A stretch of 64,000 nt of DNA, taken from IMG/VR virus record IMGVR_UViG_3300047320_000196, positions 1 through 64,000 of that record; one strand, written 5' to 3'. The DNA is from a virus. Position 1 is the first letter of the stretch, and every line of letters starts with the position of its first letter. This document shows positions 51,130 through 58,599 of the stretch, one piece after another. A program made the position numbers and the translations under genes. The notes under the pieces are model-generated. The model worked only from the letters and a program-made list of their open reading frames with translations, was not told the DNA's origin and ran no database searches.

Positions 51130-51847
51130 TCGGCACCTCCGGATACATCTCTTGCGTATGGTTCGGCAGACCGTGAAAGGCCGAGCTTGGGTTGACACCC
51201 GCAGGCTTAAGTACGTCGTGCCACCGTTCACCGTTCAGCCAGGTGGCGGCGTTCGGGATGTACCGTCCGCCGTCCTTGGTCCAGTCCTCGGAAATGCAGT
51301 GACTGCACAAAGCGGTGATCAGAGTCTGATGTAACTCGACGTTCGGCTTCAGCTTCGCCCAAGCTTTGGCAGCGTCCTTGCGTCCCTTCTTCTTCGGGTA
51401 CAGCTTCCAAAATTGTTCAAACCCTTCCAACAGGTCCGTGTCCGGAGTGACCATAGGTTTAGGTTCATTGACTGGTTCAGAAGAGTGACTGGTTCTGGTG
51501 CTTTCTGGGCCTACACCCCCTGTAGGCTGTGGGCCTACACCTGTGCTTTCTGGGCCTACAGGTGTGCTGTTTCGGCCTACACCTCCGAAGGTCAAAAAAT
51601 ACAAGTTCGTCGAGTTACCTTTTGGGCCGTCCCTGTTCTCAATACGCAGCAAACCTTGAGCTTCCAATTGCTTGATATGCTTGCGCACAGTGCTCCGGTC
51701 GATCTCACATTGATCTGCAATGTGCTGGTAAGAGGGCCAGCACTCACCCTGGTCACTGGCGTTATCTGCCAACTTGATTAGCACCAGCTTGCGCAGAGGA
51801 TTGCCGACCTTGGTTTTCATGGCCTTGACCATCAATTCCATGCTCAT
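51113..51847 (-). CDS. Replication initiator, O-like, with winged helix
   Basis: In this 244-residue protein the N-terminal helix-turn-helix (CWPSYQHIADQCEIDRSTVR, about 37-56) is typical of phage O/DnaD-like initiators. The middle holds a repeat-coded stretch (VGPESTGVGPQPTGGVGPEST) whose DNA is a set of iterons. The C-terminal DnaD-like or helicase-contacting part has QFWKLYPKKKGRKDAAKAW. As in lambda, the origin appears to lie inside this gene. Confidence 0.82.
   Translation of the reverse strand: MSMELMVKAMKTKVGNPLRKLVLIKLADNASDQGECWPSYQHIADQCEIDRSTVRKHIKQLEAQGLLRIENRDGPKGNSTNLYFLTFGGVGRNSTPVGPESTGVGPQPTGGVGPESTRTSHSSEPVNEPKPMVTPDTDLLEGFEQFWKLYPKKKGRKDAAKAWAKLKPNVELHQTLITALCSHCISEDWTKDGGRYIPNAATWLNGERWHDVLKPAGVNPSSAFHGLPNHTQEMYPEVPSGANF
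51505..51586. other. Probable phage replication origin: four iterons inside the initiator gene
   Basis: Four near-identical 11-mers occur on the plus strand: GGGCCTACACC at 51508-51518 and 51532-51542, GGGCCTACAGG at 51553-51563, and CGGCCTACACC at 51574-51584. Spacings are 24, 21 and 21 bases, about two helical turns. They encode the low-complexity VGPxST repeats, as in lambda ori within gene O. Confidence 0.75.
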
Positions 51848-51850
51848 AGG

Positions 51851-52072
51851 TCAGAGCTCCATCTCGTCTGTCACACGCTTGATGAAGGCGTCATAGGATT
51901 CAGCCATGACGAATCCCTGATCCTCCAGCGCCTGTCGATACGCCTTGGCGCTGCCGTAAAGCACCCAGCGATCACGCTCAGGGAGATTTCGGAAACTGGT
52001 ATAGACAGGCCAAGGTCCAGCTATCTTGCAGGGCGTGGTGGGCTCCACAGGCGACTTAAGGAGAGACCTCAC
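51851..52072 (-). CDS. Small early hypothetical protein, 73 aa
   Basis: The GTG start at 52072 overlaps the stop of the 27-residue gene as GTGA and has GGGAG 8-10 bases upstream. Content such as FRNLPERDRWVLYGSAKAYR is protein-like. It lies immediately before the initiator gene. No family is recognised. Confidence 0.6.
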   Translation of the reverse strand: MRSLLKSPVEPTTPCKIAGPWPVYTSFRNLPERDRWVLYGSAKAYRQALEDQGFVMAESYDAFIKRVTDEMEL

Positions 52073-52152
52073 TTAGTTTTCTCCCGGCCTACGATGTGTG
52101 CCGAACCCGATGAATCAGCTCTCGGTGTCATAGGAATATTTGGCAGGCTCAT
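52069..52152 (-). CDS. Tiny coupled early gene, 27 aa
   Basis: ATG 52152 overlaps the upstream stop as ATGA, and its own TGA overlaps the downstream GTG as GTGA. GGAG lies 8 bases before its ATG. The 27-residue product (MSLPNIPMTPRADSSGSAH…) is polar without a membrane segment. The double overlap in a compact early operon strongly suggests that it is translated, at least to couple its neighbours. Confidence 0.6.
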   Translation of the reverse strand: MSLPNIPMTPRADSSGSAHIVGREKTK

Positions 52153-52523
52153 GCGTCGAACTCCACGCTGCAATAACCACCCGCGGCATGCACTCGCCGA
52201 GTTCCGTAGAGTTTCAGGTTTACAGCCTCACAATCCCCCCGATAACGATCGTACTCAGGGCCGGTACCGACACCTTGATTCTTGACCCAATCTGGCAACG
52301 AGCCACGCGCGCGCATTTCGTTGAGAAAGGTCCACCATCTAACCGCATGCTTCCGCTCGGCCTGGATGAGCTCCGCGACCGCGATGCGTTGCTCTTCGGT
52401 CAAACCATGCAGCGCACTCCCTTTTTTGGCTTCGTACAACGTAACGTCAGAATCTCGTACCTGAGGACGAGGGAATGCATGCACATTCGAACTGACTTGT
52501 TCACTACGGATTGCGTGTGCCAT
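52149..52523 (-). CDS. Early hypothetical protein, 124 aa
   Basis: ATG 52523 follows AGAGGTA; the longer frame runs into non-coding sequence. The protein (MAHAIRSEQVSSNVHAFPRP…) has a helical centre (EEQRIAVAELIQAERKHAV) and an aromatic-rich WWTFLNEM segment. It is probably part of the early operon after cII. Confidence 0.6.
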   Translation of the reverse strand: MAHAIRSEQVSSNVHAFPRPQVRDSDVTLYEAKKGSALHGLTEEQRIAVAELIQAERKHAVRWWTFLNEMRARGSLPDWVKNQGVGTGPEYDRYRGDCEAVNLKLYGTRRVHAAGGYCSVEFDA

Positions 52524-52670
52524 GATTAGTACCTCTGTGAGATGTGTTGTCCTGGTTGCACAGGACGATTTGATAAGCCCGGTTCCCGCCGGGTTTGTTA
52601 CTTTCTGGACCGGGCGACTTTCATCATCCACCAGTTTTAAATAATGCAAGTTCTGTCCTGGCTGGCGTGT

Positions 52671-53093
52671 TCACGCCGCCTTCACCGATTCTTCAAGCAT
52701 CAGCAAGCTCTGCCGCACATGGCCGATTTCTTTCTGGATGCCTGCCTTCTCGATCTGCGTTACACGCCCATCAGCCATCGCATCATGGACAGCCCGGGAA
52801 ACGTCCCCGGACTCAGCTGCCAAGTGCACCAAGGCTTGAACCAGACTTTTGCCTTCAGGCTTAACCAGCGGCACCAACTCGTACCCCAGAGCACTCGCCA
52901 GTAACTGCAACGGCTCAGGGTTCTTGCTGTGCACCAGAATCTGTAGGAACTGCTCCAGGTTCAGTCGGTGCGAATCGTCATTTGGGTTACTGCGGTTGAG
53001 CAACGCGGTGTGGCTCATGCCCATCAGGTGCGCCAGTTGCTTAGGACCCGCATCAAGCACTGCTTCATGAATTGCGCGATGTACCTGTTCCAT
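52671..53093 (-). CDS. CII-type regulator (Phage_CP76 family)
   Basis: This 140-residue protein begins MEQVHRAIHEAVLDAGPKQL, followed by the helix-turn-helix LAHLMGMSHTALLNRSNP. This is the phage CII/CP76 family (PF06892), which activates lysogeny genes. It is early in the rightmost minus-strand operon after cro, as in lambda order. Confidence 0.85.
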   Translation of the reverse strand: MEQVHRAIHEAVLDAGPKQLAHLMGMSHTALLNRSNPNDDSHRLNLEQFLQILVHSKNPEPLQLLASALGYELVPLVKPEGKSLVQALVHLAAESGDVSRAVHDAMADGRVTQIEKAGIQKEIGHVRQSLLMLEESVKAA

Positions 53094-53161
53094 CTCGGGA
53101 AACCCCTTCGTTGTTGTCGTGGCGGCACGTCTTGTCGATGAGCGAAACTTTGCTCATCGGA

Positions 53162-53407
53162 TCAGGCGGCAGATTGCTCGGAGCTGGTAGGTGAATTGCG
53201 CAGATAAGCCCAGTCGATATCAGGACGCAGTTCTTCACACGTCACCGCCCTCCCCGACTCGCGATCAAGATTGATGGCGAGCCCAGGACCAGCCAGGCGA
53301 TATCCGTAGGCAATCTGTTTGAGGTTGCCGACGCTGGTGCCGCTTCGCTCTGCTAGAGCATCCAGTTGTGCCGGCTCCAAGGAGCGGATGAGGTCGAGTA
53401 GCGTCAT
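53162..53407 (-). CDS. Cro-like regulator
   Basis: This 81-residue protein has the helix-turn-helix LDALAERSGTSVGNLKQIAY (YdaS/Cro type), then a short linker with EELRPDIDWAYLR. It has GGAG 7 bases before ATG. It is divergent from the CI-like gene across about 100 bp of operator DNA, so it should shut off repressor synthesis and early transcription as Cro does. Confidence 0.85.
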   Translation of the reverse strand: MTLLDLIRSLEPAQLDALAERSGTSVGNLKQIAYGYRLAGPGLAINLDRESGRAVTCEELRPDIDWAYLRNSPTSSEQSAA

Positions 53408-53436
53408 GGTGATCTCCGAAAGAGCTCCAGATTACA

Positions 53437-53490
53437 CAATGCTAAATCGCATAGCAATAGCGATTAGTAATTTACCAACTGCTAAATCGA
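53437..53490. promoter_or_regulatory. Operator cluster between cro and cI
   Basis: TGCTAAATCGCATAGCA (53440-53456) has inverted arms TGCTA/TAGCA; TGCTAAATCG recurs at 53480-53489 and the related GCGATTAGTAA lies at 53460-53470. These are evenly spread between the two divergent regulator genes. They match half-sites near 61.75 kb. Confidence 0.65.
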
Positions 53491-53505
53491 GACCACTATT
53501 CGCCT

Positions 53506-53931
53506 ATGGATATGAAAACTCTTCGGGTCGACGCGCTGCGGCGCGTAATCGGCCAACTCAGCCAGAAAGAATTCGCCGACCAGCACGATCTGGATGCTTC
53601 CTATTTGTCGCAGATCCTCAATGGGCATCGAGGCTTGGGCGAAAAAGCGGCGCTTAATCTTGAGCAGAAGATCGGCTTGGCACCTGGCGTACTGGTTAAC
53701 CCGGGCAACTACGGTTCGAACGTTATCGAGGGCGAGTTCACTCGTCATGAGGTCGTTCGCGAACAGTCCCCTGCTTACCAAGCGATGCTAGGAACAGCCT
53801 CCCCCAGGGCGATTGCCATCATCGATAAGCTGGCCAGAGCCGCAGCTAAGGGCAAGCTTAAGGAGTCGGATCTGGTGCTGCTGGAAGGCATCGCCGGCCT
53901 CCTCGAGAAAGCCAACTCCGAAAAGCCATAA
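53506..53931 (+). CDS. CI-like phage repressor, short form
   Basis: This 141-residue protein (ATG 53506 or 53512) has an N-terminal helix-turn-helix LSQKEFADQHDLDASYLSQI and NGHRGLGEKAALNLE. There is no S24 peptidase domain; the C-terminal half is a short helical region, so induction would not be by LexA-type self-cleavage. There is no Shine-Dalgarno upstream, so a leaderless mRNA is possible, as for lambda cI from PRM. It maintains lysogeny by binding the adjacent operators. Confidence 0.82.
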   Translation: MDMKTLRVDALRRVIGQLSQKEFADQHDLDASYLSQILNGHRGLGEKAALNLEQKIGLAPGVLVNPGNYGSNVIEGEFTRHEVVREQSPAYQAMLGTASPRAIAIIDKLARAAAKGKLKESDLVLLEGIAGLLEKANSEKP

Positions 53932-53943
53932 ACCCCAGATAGC

Positions 53944-53972
53944 AAAAGCCCGGCGCTAGGCCGGGCTCTCTC
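53944..53972 (+). terminator. Terminator between cI and the Rha gene
   Basis: AGCCCGGC (53947-53954) pairs with GCCGGGCT (53960-53967), with a pyrimidine-rich tail on the plus strand and an A-run before it. It serves two convergent genes. Confidence 0.65.
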
Positions 53973-53975
53973 CTT

Positions 53976-54773
53976 CTACTTCAGCAACTCCTCTTCCCTG
54001 CTCTGCCACATAGCCTGAAGCTTGGTCAGCCCCTTCCCTGTGATCAGCGTCGAGCACGTCGGGATTGTGCCGTCGATTGGATGCTCAAAAGTACCCAGTT
54101 TCACATCGAGCAGGCCCGCTTCTATCTTCGCCTGGTAGGGCTCATTGTTCCTCGTCACCCAACCTTCCTTGCGCATGAACCGCAGCAACCGAGTGCGACC
54201 AGTACCGATGATCTTCGCCGCTTGGGCTGAGTTGTAGGTTTTGTGTGACACCGTGACCATGTCGTGGAAAGCCACCTTCGGAGCGTCCTGCTCAACCTTC
54301 ACTTCCAGTTCGTGGTTCTCTTTAGAGAGCTCAATGTTGTCCGCTTCCAACGCAACGACCTTTGTCACGTTCTCGGTGAGCAGCGCCAGGAGCGTGCGGG
54401 GGTTGCTTAGCGCTGCTGCGTAGTCGAAGGCCGGCTTAGCAATTTGCTCTTCCAACTCTTGCCAGCGGTCAACCAGGCGAGCAGTGAACTCCGGGCAAAG
54501 CTGGGCGACCACAATGAAGCTGTCACGCTTGTTGACCAAGTAAACTTCTAGAGGCCGCGCGCCGGCGCCTTCGTGTGAGGTTTCCACCGACGGTGTAAAG
54601 CTCACAACGCCCTTCTGCTGAAGGCGTTCGATGGTGCGCTTCACGCTATCGTGGCGCGAACCGACCAGCTCGGAGATATCAATGGAAGATATAGTCCGCA
54701 ACACGTGTTGGTGAATCTGAAAATCTGTCGCTGCGCCGGCTGGATACCCTTGTTGGCTCAAGGAGTTGTTCAT
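53976..54773 (-). CDS. Rha/antirepressor protein with KilAC domain
   Basis: In this 265-residue protein the N-terminal Rha-type winged helix (DISELVGSRHDSVKRTIERL, YLVNKRDSFIVVAQL) is followed by a coiled linker (LEADNIELSKENHELEVKVE). A C-terminal KilAC/ANT DNA-binding domain (NSAQAAKIIGTGRTRLLRFM) completes it. Such proteins act as regulators or antirepressors in prophages. It overlaps the DUF3077 gene by 4 bases. Confidence 0.85.
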   Translation of the reverse strand: MNNSLSQQGYPAGAATDFQIHQHVLRTISSIDISELVGSRHDSVKRTIERLQQKGVVSFTPSVETSHEGAGARPLEVYLVNKRDSFIVVAQLCPEFTARLVDRWQELEEQIAKPAFDYAAALSNPRTLLALLTENVTKVVALEADNIELSKENHELEVKVEQDAPKVAFHDMVTVSHKTYNSAQAAKIIGTGRTRLLRFMRKEGWVTRNNEPYQAKIEAGLLDVKLGTFEHPIDGTIPTCSTLITGKGLTKLQAMWQSREEELLK

Positions 54774-55081
54774 GCGAGCTTCTCCAGGCCTTCACCCACA
54801 GAGTCAATCACCGCCTTGGCTGATTCGACGGCCATATGGAGCAACCATGCTTGACTCGGAGAGATAGTGACCTGCTGCATCCCAGCCTCACACAGCGACT
54901 CCCTCACGCTATAGAGAATGCAGGACGCCTGGTTAAGCGCATCCACGGCTGGCAAGCTCGCCTGCACTGCAAAAAGATGCTGTTTCTCAACATTGCAAAC
55001 GGTGAAGGTGCTCTCAACGGTAAGCGGCTCCTTGGTAGCGCCGGCATTGAGTTTTTCGTTTACTTCGGTATGCTTGTCCAT
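54770..55081 (-). CDS. DUF3077-type protein
   Basis: Start ATG 55081 has AAGAAGAA upstream; the longer frame overlaps the Arc-like gene and is not used. This 103-residue protein (LFAVQASLPAVDALNQASCIL, then AWLLHMAVESAKAVID) matches the small DUF3077 proteins common in Pseudomonas genomes and prophages. Function unknown. Confidence 0.75.
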   Translation of the reverse strand: MDKHTEVNEKLNAGATKEPLTVESTFTVCNVEKQHLFAVQASLPAVDALNQASCILYSVRESLCEAGMQQVTISPSQAWLLHMAVESAKAVIDSVGEGLEKLA

Positions 55082-55149
55082 GACGTTTTCTTCTTGGTAG
55101 TTGATCTCGTTACCTGAAGCCCTGGCCTGCACGCCGGGGCTTCTTCGTT

Positions 55150-55305
55150 TTAGGCTATTGCCTGCTCTTGTCGCTTCTTTGCCGCCGTCAGCCAGAAGAC
55201 AATTTCGGCTGTCTGGGACCGGCAATTTTCCTTCGCGTTTTGCTCCACCCATTCCTTTACCTCCTCCGGTAGCCTCAGGTTGAACTGTGGATCTTTCCTG
55301 CCCAT
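55150..55305 (-). CDS. Arc-like ribbon-helix-helix protein, 51 aa
   Basis: This is a short gene with AGGAGAGGG just before ATG 55305. The product MGRKDPQFNLRLPEEVKEWV continues EQNAKENCRSQTAEIV and is a classic Arc/MetJ ribbon-helix-helix protein: the QFNLRLP strand pairs in a dimer to read DNA. It is divergent from another RHH gene across three operator-like repeats, and upstream of DUF3077 and Rha on the same strand. Confidence 0.85.
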   Translation of the reverse strand: MGRKDPQFNLRLPEEVKEWVEQNAKENCRSQTAEIVFWLTAAKKRQEQAIA

Positions 55306-55324
55306 AACCCTCTCCTTTCCGTAT

Positions 55325-55384
55325 AGCACTTTGCTTTGTTTTCATTAAAGCACTTTGCTTTATTGCCGTCTATAGCAAAGTGCT
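55325..55384. promoter_or_regulatory. Three evenly spaced RHH operator-like repeats
   Basis: AGCACTTTGCT occurs at 55325-55335 and 55349-55359, and inverted as AGCAAAGTGCT at 55374-55384. Each is a near-palindrome (AGCA…TGCT). Start-to-start spacings are 24 and 25 bases. They fill the intergenic space between the two divergent ribbon-helix-helix genes and probably control both. Confidence 0.75.
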
Positions 55385-55398
55385 ACAGAATCCGCCGC

Positions 55399-55833
55399 AT
55401 GAGCAAAGAAGAACTGCAGGTCAATTTCAGAATGCCGGCCAGCCTCAAGCGCGACCTTGAAGCTGCGGCAAAATCAAACGGGCGATCACTTACGTCCGAA
55501 GTAGTTCTGCGGCTGGAGGTTAGCGTTGCGCTGGACACTCCGCGGCCGGATAGATACTTGTCGGCAGACCGGGCTCGTGCGCTTGCCGATTTTGCGAGGA
55601 AGGATGTCGCTACGCTGGTTCAGGAAAATGTTCAGAGATCTATTCTTGTGTCAGCCCATAGCGGCAACACCGAAGCCGTCGTGAGTCTTGAGGACTATGA
55701 TCTGGCCCAATTGCCTCCAGAAAAGCTTGAATTCCTCAGCAAGATTGTTCGAGCCCTTGAAGAGCAAGGCTATAGGGTGAAGGTGAATGACCTGAGCAGT
55801 ATCCACATTGATTTCTCGGCTCCTTCCGCCTAG
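55399..55833 (+). CDS. Arc-family ribbon-helix-helix regulator, long form
   Basis: Start ATG 55399 gives MSKEELQVNFRMPASLKRDL; the earlier frame runs through the operator repeats. In this 144-residue protein the N-terminal RHH has strand QVNFRMP and helices KRDLEAAAKSNGRSLTSEVV. The C-terminal domain (QLPPEKLEFLSKIVRALEEQ, YRVKVNDL) is probably for oligomerisation. It is divergent from the 51-residue Arc-like gene. Confidence 0.82.
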   Translation: MSKEELQVNFRMPASLKRDLEAAAKSNGRSLTSEVVLRLEVSVALDTPRPDRYLSADRARALADFARKDVATLVQENVQRSILVSAHSGNTEAVVSLEDYDLAQLPPEKLEFLSKIVRALEEQGYRVKVNDLSSIHIDFSAPSA

Positions 55834-55889
55834 CCCCCCCCCGTCATCAAGTTATGGCAATCATCACCATAACTGAATCGAGTGAACCG

Positions 55890-55912
55890 AGCCCGGCCCG
55901 CCGGGCTTTTTA
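55890..55912 (+). terminator. Terminator after the long RHH gene
   Basis: AGCCCGGC (55890-55897) pairs with GCCGGGCT (55900-55907), followed by TTTT. It ends plus-strand transcription from the RHH gene. The flanking 314 bp to 56147 hold no supported gene. Confidence 0.75.
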
Positions 55913-56098
55913 ATGTCTGTACGAATCGGTGTAAAGCTCTGCGTCTTTTCAGAATTGTCCTAATAGTTTTCGGACAGGATCGCGCGAAATACTTATAGAT
56001 TGTGGCACTCGCCAATTGCGTTGAATGATCGTTCAGATCAGTCATGCTGTTTCCTGCCATTGATTGGGACTGGAAACAGTTTGAGGCTAAAGGATACT

Positions 56099-56151
56099 TG
56101 TCAGATAGACCTGACATACTGACATGACACTATGTCAGATTGTTATGTCAG
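56099..56151. repeat. TGTCAG inverted-repeat cluster
   Basis: TGTCAG-6-CTGACA (56099-56116) is followed by CTGACAT-6-ATGTCAG (56119-56138) and a fifth half-site ATGTCAG (56145-56151). The two palindromes have centres 21 bases apart. The last half-site overlaps the stop codon of the 56148-57149 gene. It looks like a multi-dimer operator, although it lies between convergent genes. Confidence 0.7.
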
Positions 56152-57149
56152 GCTTTTGGAAGATCGTCGGGCTTTATGGCTGCGGCTAGCTCCGCGAGCT
56201 TCCGAGCGTTTTCTCCAGTGCGGCCGGCGAGGAACGTAGCGACCGTCTTTTGAATGCCGTAGGGTGCTGGCTTGGATCTATCGTGCTCCGCCCAATGAAC
56301 CAGTGCTGCATCCCTCATAGCCTCGAGTTGTTTAGTTGCGTAGGGGAAAATCAGGCCACTGACTAGTTCGGCAGCCTGGCTTGGGAGGCGCCCTTGGGAA
56401 TGATGTTTTCGTAACTCCTGTGTTAACCCTACGATGACCTTGTCGTCATCTCGAATTTTTTCGATATAGTCAGTTAATTGCCGATCCAAAGCTGCACCCA
56501 TTCGTTCGGCCTGTTCTGCACGCTCCTGCATGGCTGCAAACTCTTTGTGGTCATGCATGAGCATATTTTTCATATCGGCTAGAGCCCTTTTACCATCTTG
56601 GGCACGTCGTCCTTGCAGCTCGGCTTCGACCGCTTCTCGTGCAGCTTTTTCTTGCTCAAGTTGCAGCCGCAGATCCTCAAACTGCGCAGCGCTAGGCTGA
56701 TCGGGTATATCTTTGATCCTGGCAGCTAATTCTTCAATATCAGAGGGCTTAAAATACACCGGATACCCTTCATCATCCTCGACAACCGCTTCCCAATAGT
56801 CGTGATCCGCTCGAATAGCTAGCTCATGATTTTGTGGAACTGGCTCATATCTGGCGCCTTCCAGGCTCAGTCTACGTTTTTCCGGCGTTCCCTTTTTTTT
56901 GTCCGCCTTTTTAATGGTCTCGGAACCGAGAACAAGCTGAAAGCCGCGCCCGATTACTTCTACCTCGTGACCTGCATCGTTGATGTAATGGCCAGTTAAA
57001 CCGAGCGCCTGAATGTAAACATCACACTGCTTTGAGAAGACAAGCCTCGATAGCTCTTTCGAGCCTATTGGAGATCCAGTGAGAGTGCTTAGCCAATCCA
57101 CAGCCTGTGCCATGTCTAGCCAATTTAGAAGACGATAAATACGTTCCAT
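56148..57149 (-). CDS. Hypothetical coiled-coil protein, 333 aa
   Basis: The N-terminal part (MERIYRLLNWLDMAQAVDWL, then GSKELSRLVFSKQCDVYIQA) is an alpha domain seen in Pseudomonas prophage proteins of unknown role. The middle (about 155-250) is a Glu/Gln/Arg coiled coil (LRLQLEQEKAAREAVEAELQ). The C-terminal 60 residues (ATKQLEAMRDAALVHWAEHD, PYGIQKTVATFL) are helical and may bind DNA. It is on the same strand as Arc and Rha but with its own spacing; probably a lysogen gene. Confidence 0.6.
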   Translation of the reverse strand: MERIYRLLNWLDMAQAVDWLSTLTGSPIGSKELSRLVFSKQCDVYIQALGLTGHYINDAGHEVEVIGRGFQLVLGSETIKKADKKKGTPEKRRLSLEGARYEPVPQNHELAIRADHDYWEAVVEDDEGYPVYFKPSDIEELAARIKDIPDQPSAAQFEDLRLQLEQEKAAREAVEAELQGRRAQDGKRALADMKNMLMHDHKEFAAMQERAEQAERMGAALDRQLTDYIEKIRDDDKVIVGLTQELRKHHSQGRLPSQAAELVSGLIFPYATKQLEAMRDAALVHWAEHDRSKPAPYGIQKTVATFLAGRTGENARKLAELAAAIKPDDLPKA

Positions 57150-57536
57150 TTCTACGCCCTCTCAAGCGCTCTGTATTAAAATAGATTGCCGAATCGAACG
57201 GTGGGCCCTGCTCTCAATTCACTCCGGATAGGCCGATAAAGTTGAGAAAGCACACACTGTCTATCCAACCAGCAATGTCACCAGTCTAACGCCAGTTAGC
57301 AAAATGTAACAGTCGGAAACGAGCTTGATGCTCTCTAGCCAATACCGATATGCGGACATGAGCTCTAAACCGACCCGATCAGGATTTGTCATTCAGTACG
57401 GAGCGCGGAGCGAATGAGAGACGCGAAAATTCAACACACCTAATCGATGAAACGGGGCTATCGGACCAGAAGCATCGAAAGGCTGTTCAGGCAAACAAGC
57501 GGGATCACAGAAAAGCCCGCAATAGCGGGCTGATCG
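57150..57536. other. 387-bp gap with a terminator
   Basis: AGCCCGC (57514-57520) pairs with GCGGGCT (57525-57531), with a T-run on the minus strand; it ends the gene at 57537-58383. The rest is AT-rich upstream DNA of the 56148-57149 gene. A 67-codon plus frame there lacks a ribosome site and is not supported. Confidence 0.55.
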
Positions 57537-58383
57537 TTATGTGGGAAAGTCACCGAATCGTAGTTTTAGAAGGAATGCTGTTGAAATAACCACAGAATAA
57601 ATTGTAAGGGCCACGATCACAGGTTTCTGGGTTAGATATTGTCCTCCCAGAGTTGTCTGTATTTTTCGCCGGAGTTTGTCCAGGCTTATGCGACCACATA
57701 CCATTCGAGTCACGCCGATACCAGTGGTAGTCGAAAAGCCGGGTGCTGAAGAAACGACCAAGGCAATGATCTGCCCATCGGCGGGAGACACATCAGGATT
57801 TTTTACGACAATTTGACCATCCCGTACTGCTGCTTGGCCGGTATCCGGACACGTTGGGGGATAGGGCCCTTCCTGTCCGCTTCCTTTTCCTGGCTGTGCA
57901 AATGTGTTGGTGATCTTGTCACTGGCATAATTATAACAATTATTATGCAATCTTATCGCGTCGGAGCTGTTCCATTTCGTTGAATCAAATGGCGGTGCAG
58001 CCGCCACACCGCCTTTTACGTTTTTTCCACTTCACCCTTTATAAAGCCTATTTCGTCTGAGCTTAAAGCGGTCCCCGCCGCATCAATTAGAAATGCTTCG
58101 ACCTCACTATCGTTATCAATCAGATTAGGTACTGCAAGGCTTGCAGGCTCCACAATACCGTCGAACACTCTAAACTGCATAGTTTCAGAGAAGACAGGCG
58201 TGGTCGCATGCGTCACAACCAAACCGCGATAGCCAAGCTTTCCTAACGAACCAGGAGATGTGGTGGTTGATATTCTTTCCTTCTAGACATCATCTTCAGG
58301 AATTTTTTGGCATCTGCCTCAGACAACTCCCATGACGGATTTTGCCTCCCGGAATACATATCTAACGTTACGATGATTGACAT
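57537..58383 (-). pseudogene. Broken hypothetical gene with two frameshifts
   Basis: Three frames in succession read as one protein. It opens MSIIVTLDMYSGRQNPSWEL (from ATG 58383), shifts by -1 in an A/G-rich run near 58290-58275 into SPGSLGKLGYRGLVV, and shifts by -1 again at the A6 run near 58022-58027 into KNVKGGVAAAPPF and NNCYNYASDKITNTFAQPG. The C-terminal part has a hydrophobic segment (VIVALTIYSVVISTAFLL). The opening and the CYNYA block recur together in Pseudomonas proteins as far as I recall. It is either a pseudogene or two homopolymer sequencing errors. Confidence 0.65.
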
Positions 58384-58599
58384 GGCAATTTCCATTTCGC
58401 TGCATGAATTAATATATAGCCGAACAAATAGAAACTCATACAAATCCTCTTAGTACAAATTGATAAATTAGAGCAAACAAATAATTATAAATACACTGCA
58501 TGCTATCTTGCGCACAGAACACCTTTACCAACTGCTAATGGCGGCGAGACATCTGATGGTGATAGGGTTTATTTCTGCCCTCAACACCAAGTTATTAGC

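Noticed and set aside
55830-56117. A 95-codon minus-strand frame between the RHH gene and the 333-residue protein, with a fair ribosome site for an internal ATG at 56045
   Set aside because: Its second half is simply the reverse of the RHH gene's terminator hairpin and it runs into the 3' end of that gene; composition is not convincing. Kept only as a possible target of the TGTCAG cluster.
57386-57589. A 67-codon plus-strand frame
   Set aside because: It is basic low-complexity sequence without a ribosome site and overlaps a terminator hairpin and the 3' end of the broken gene.
58022-58031. AAAAAAC in the broken gene considered as a programmed -1 slip site
   Set aside because: The zero frame reads GAA AAA ACG, so the heptamer is not in the X-XXY-YYZ register. 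A lost base is simpler.
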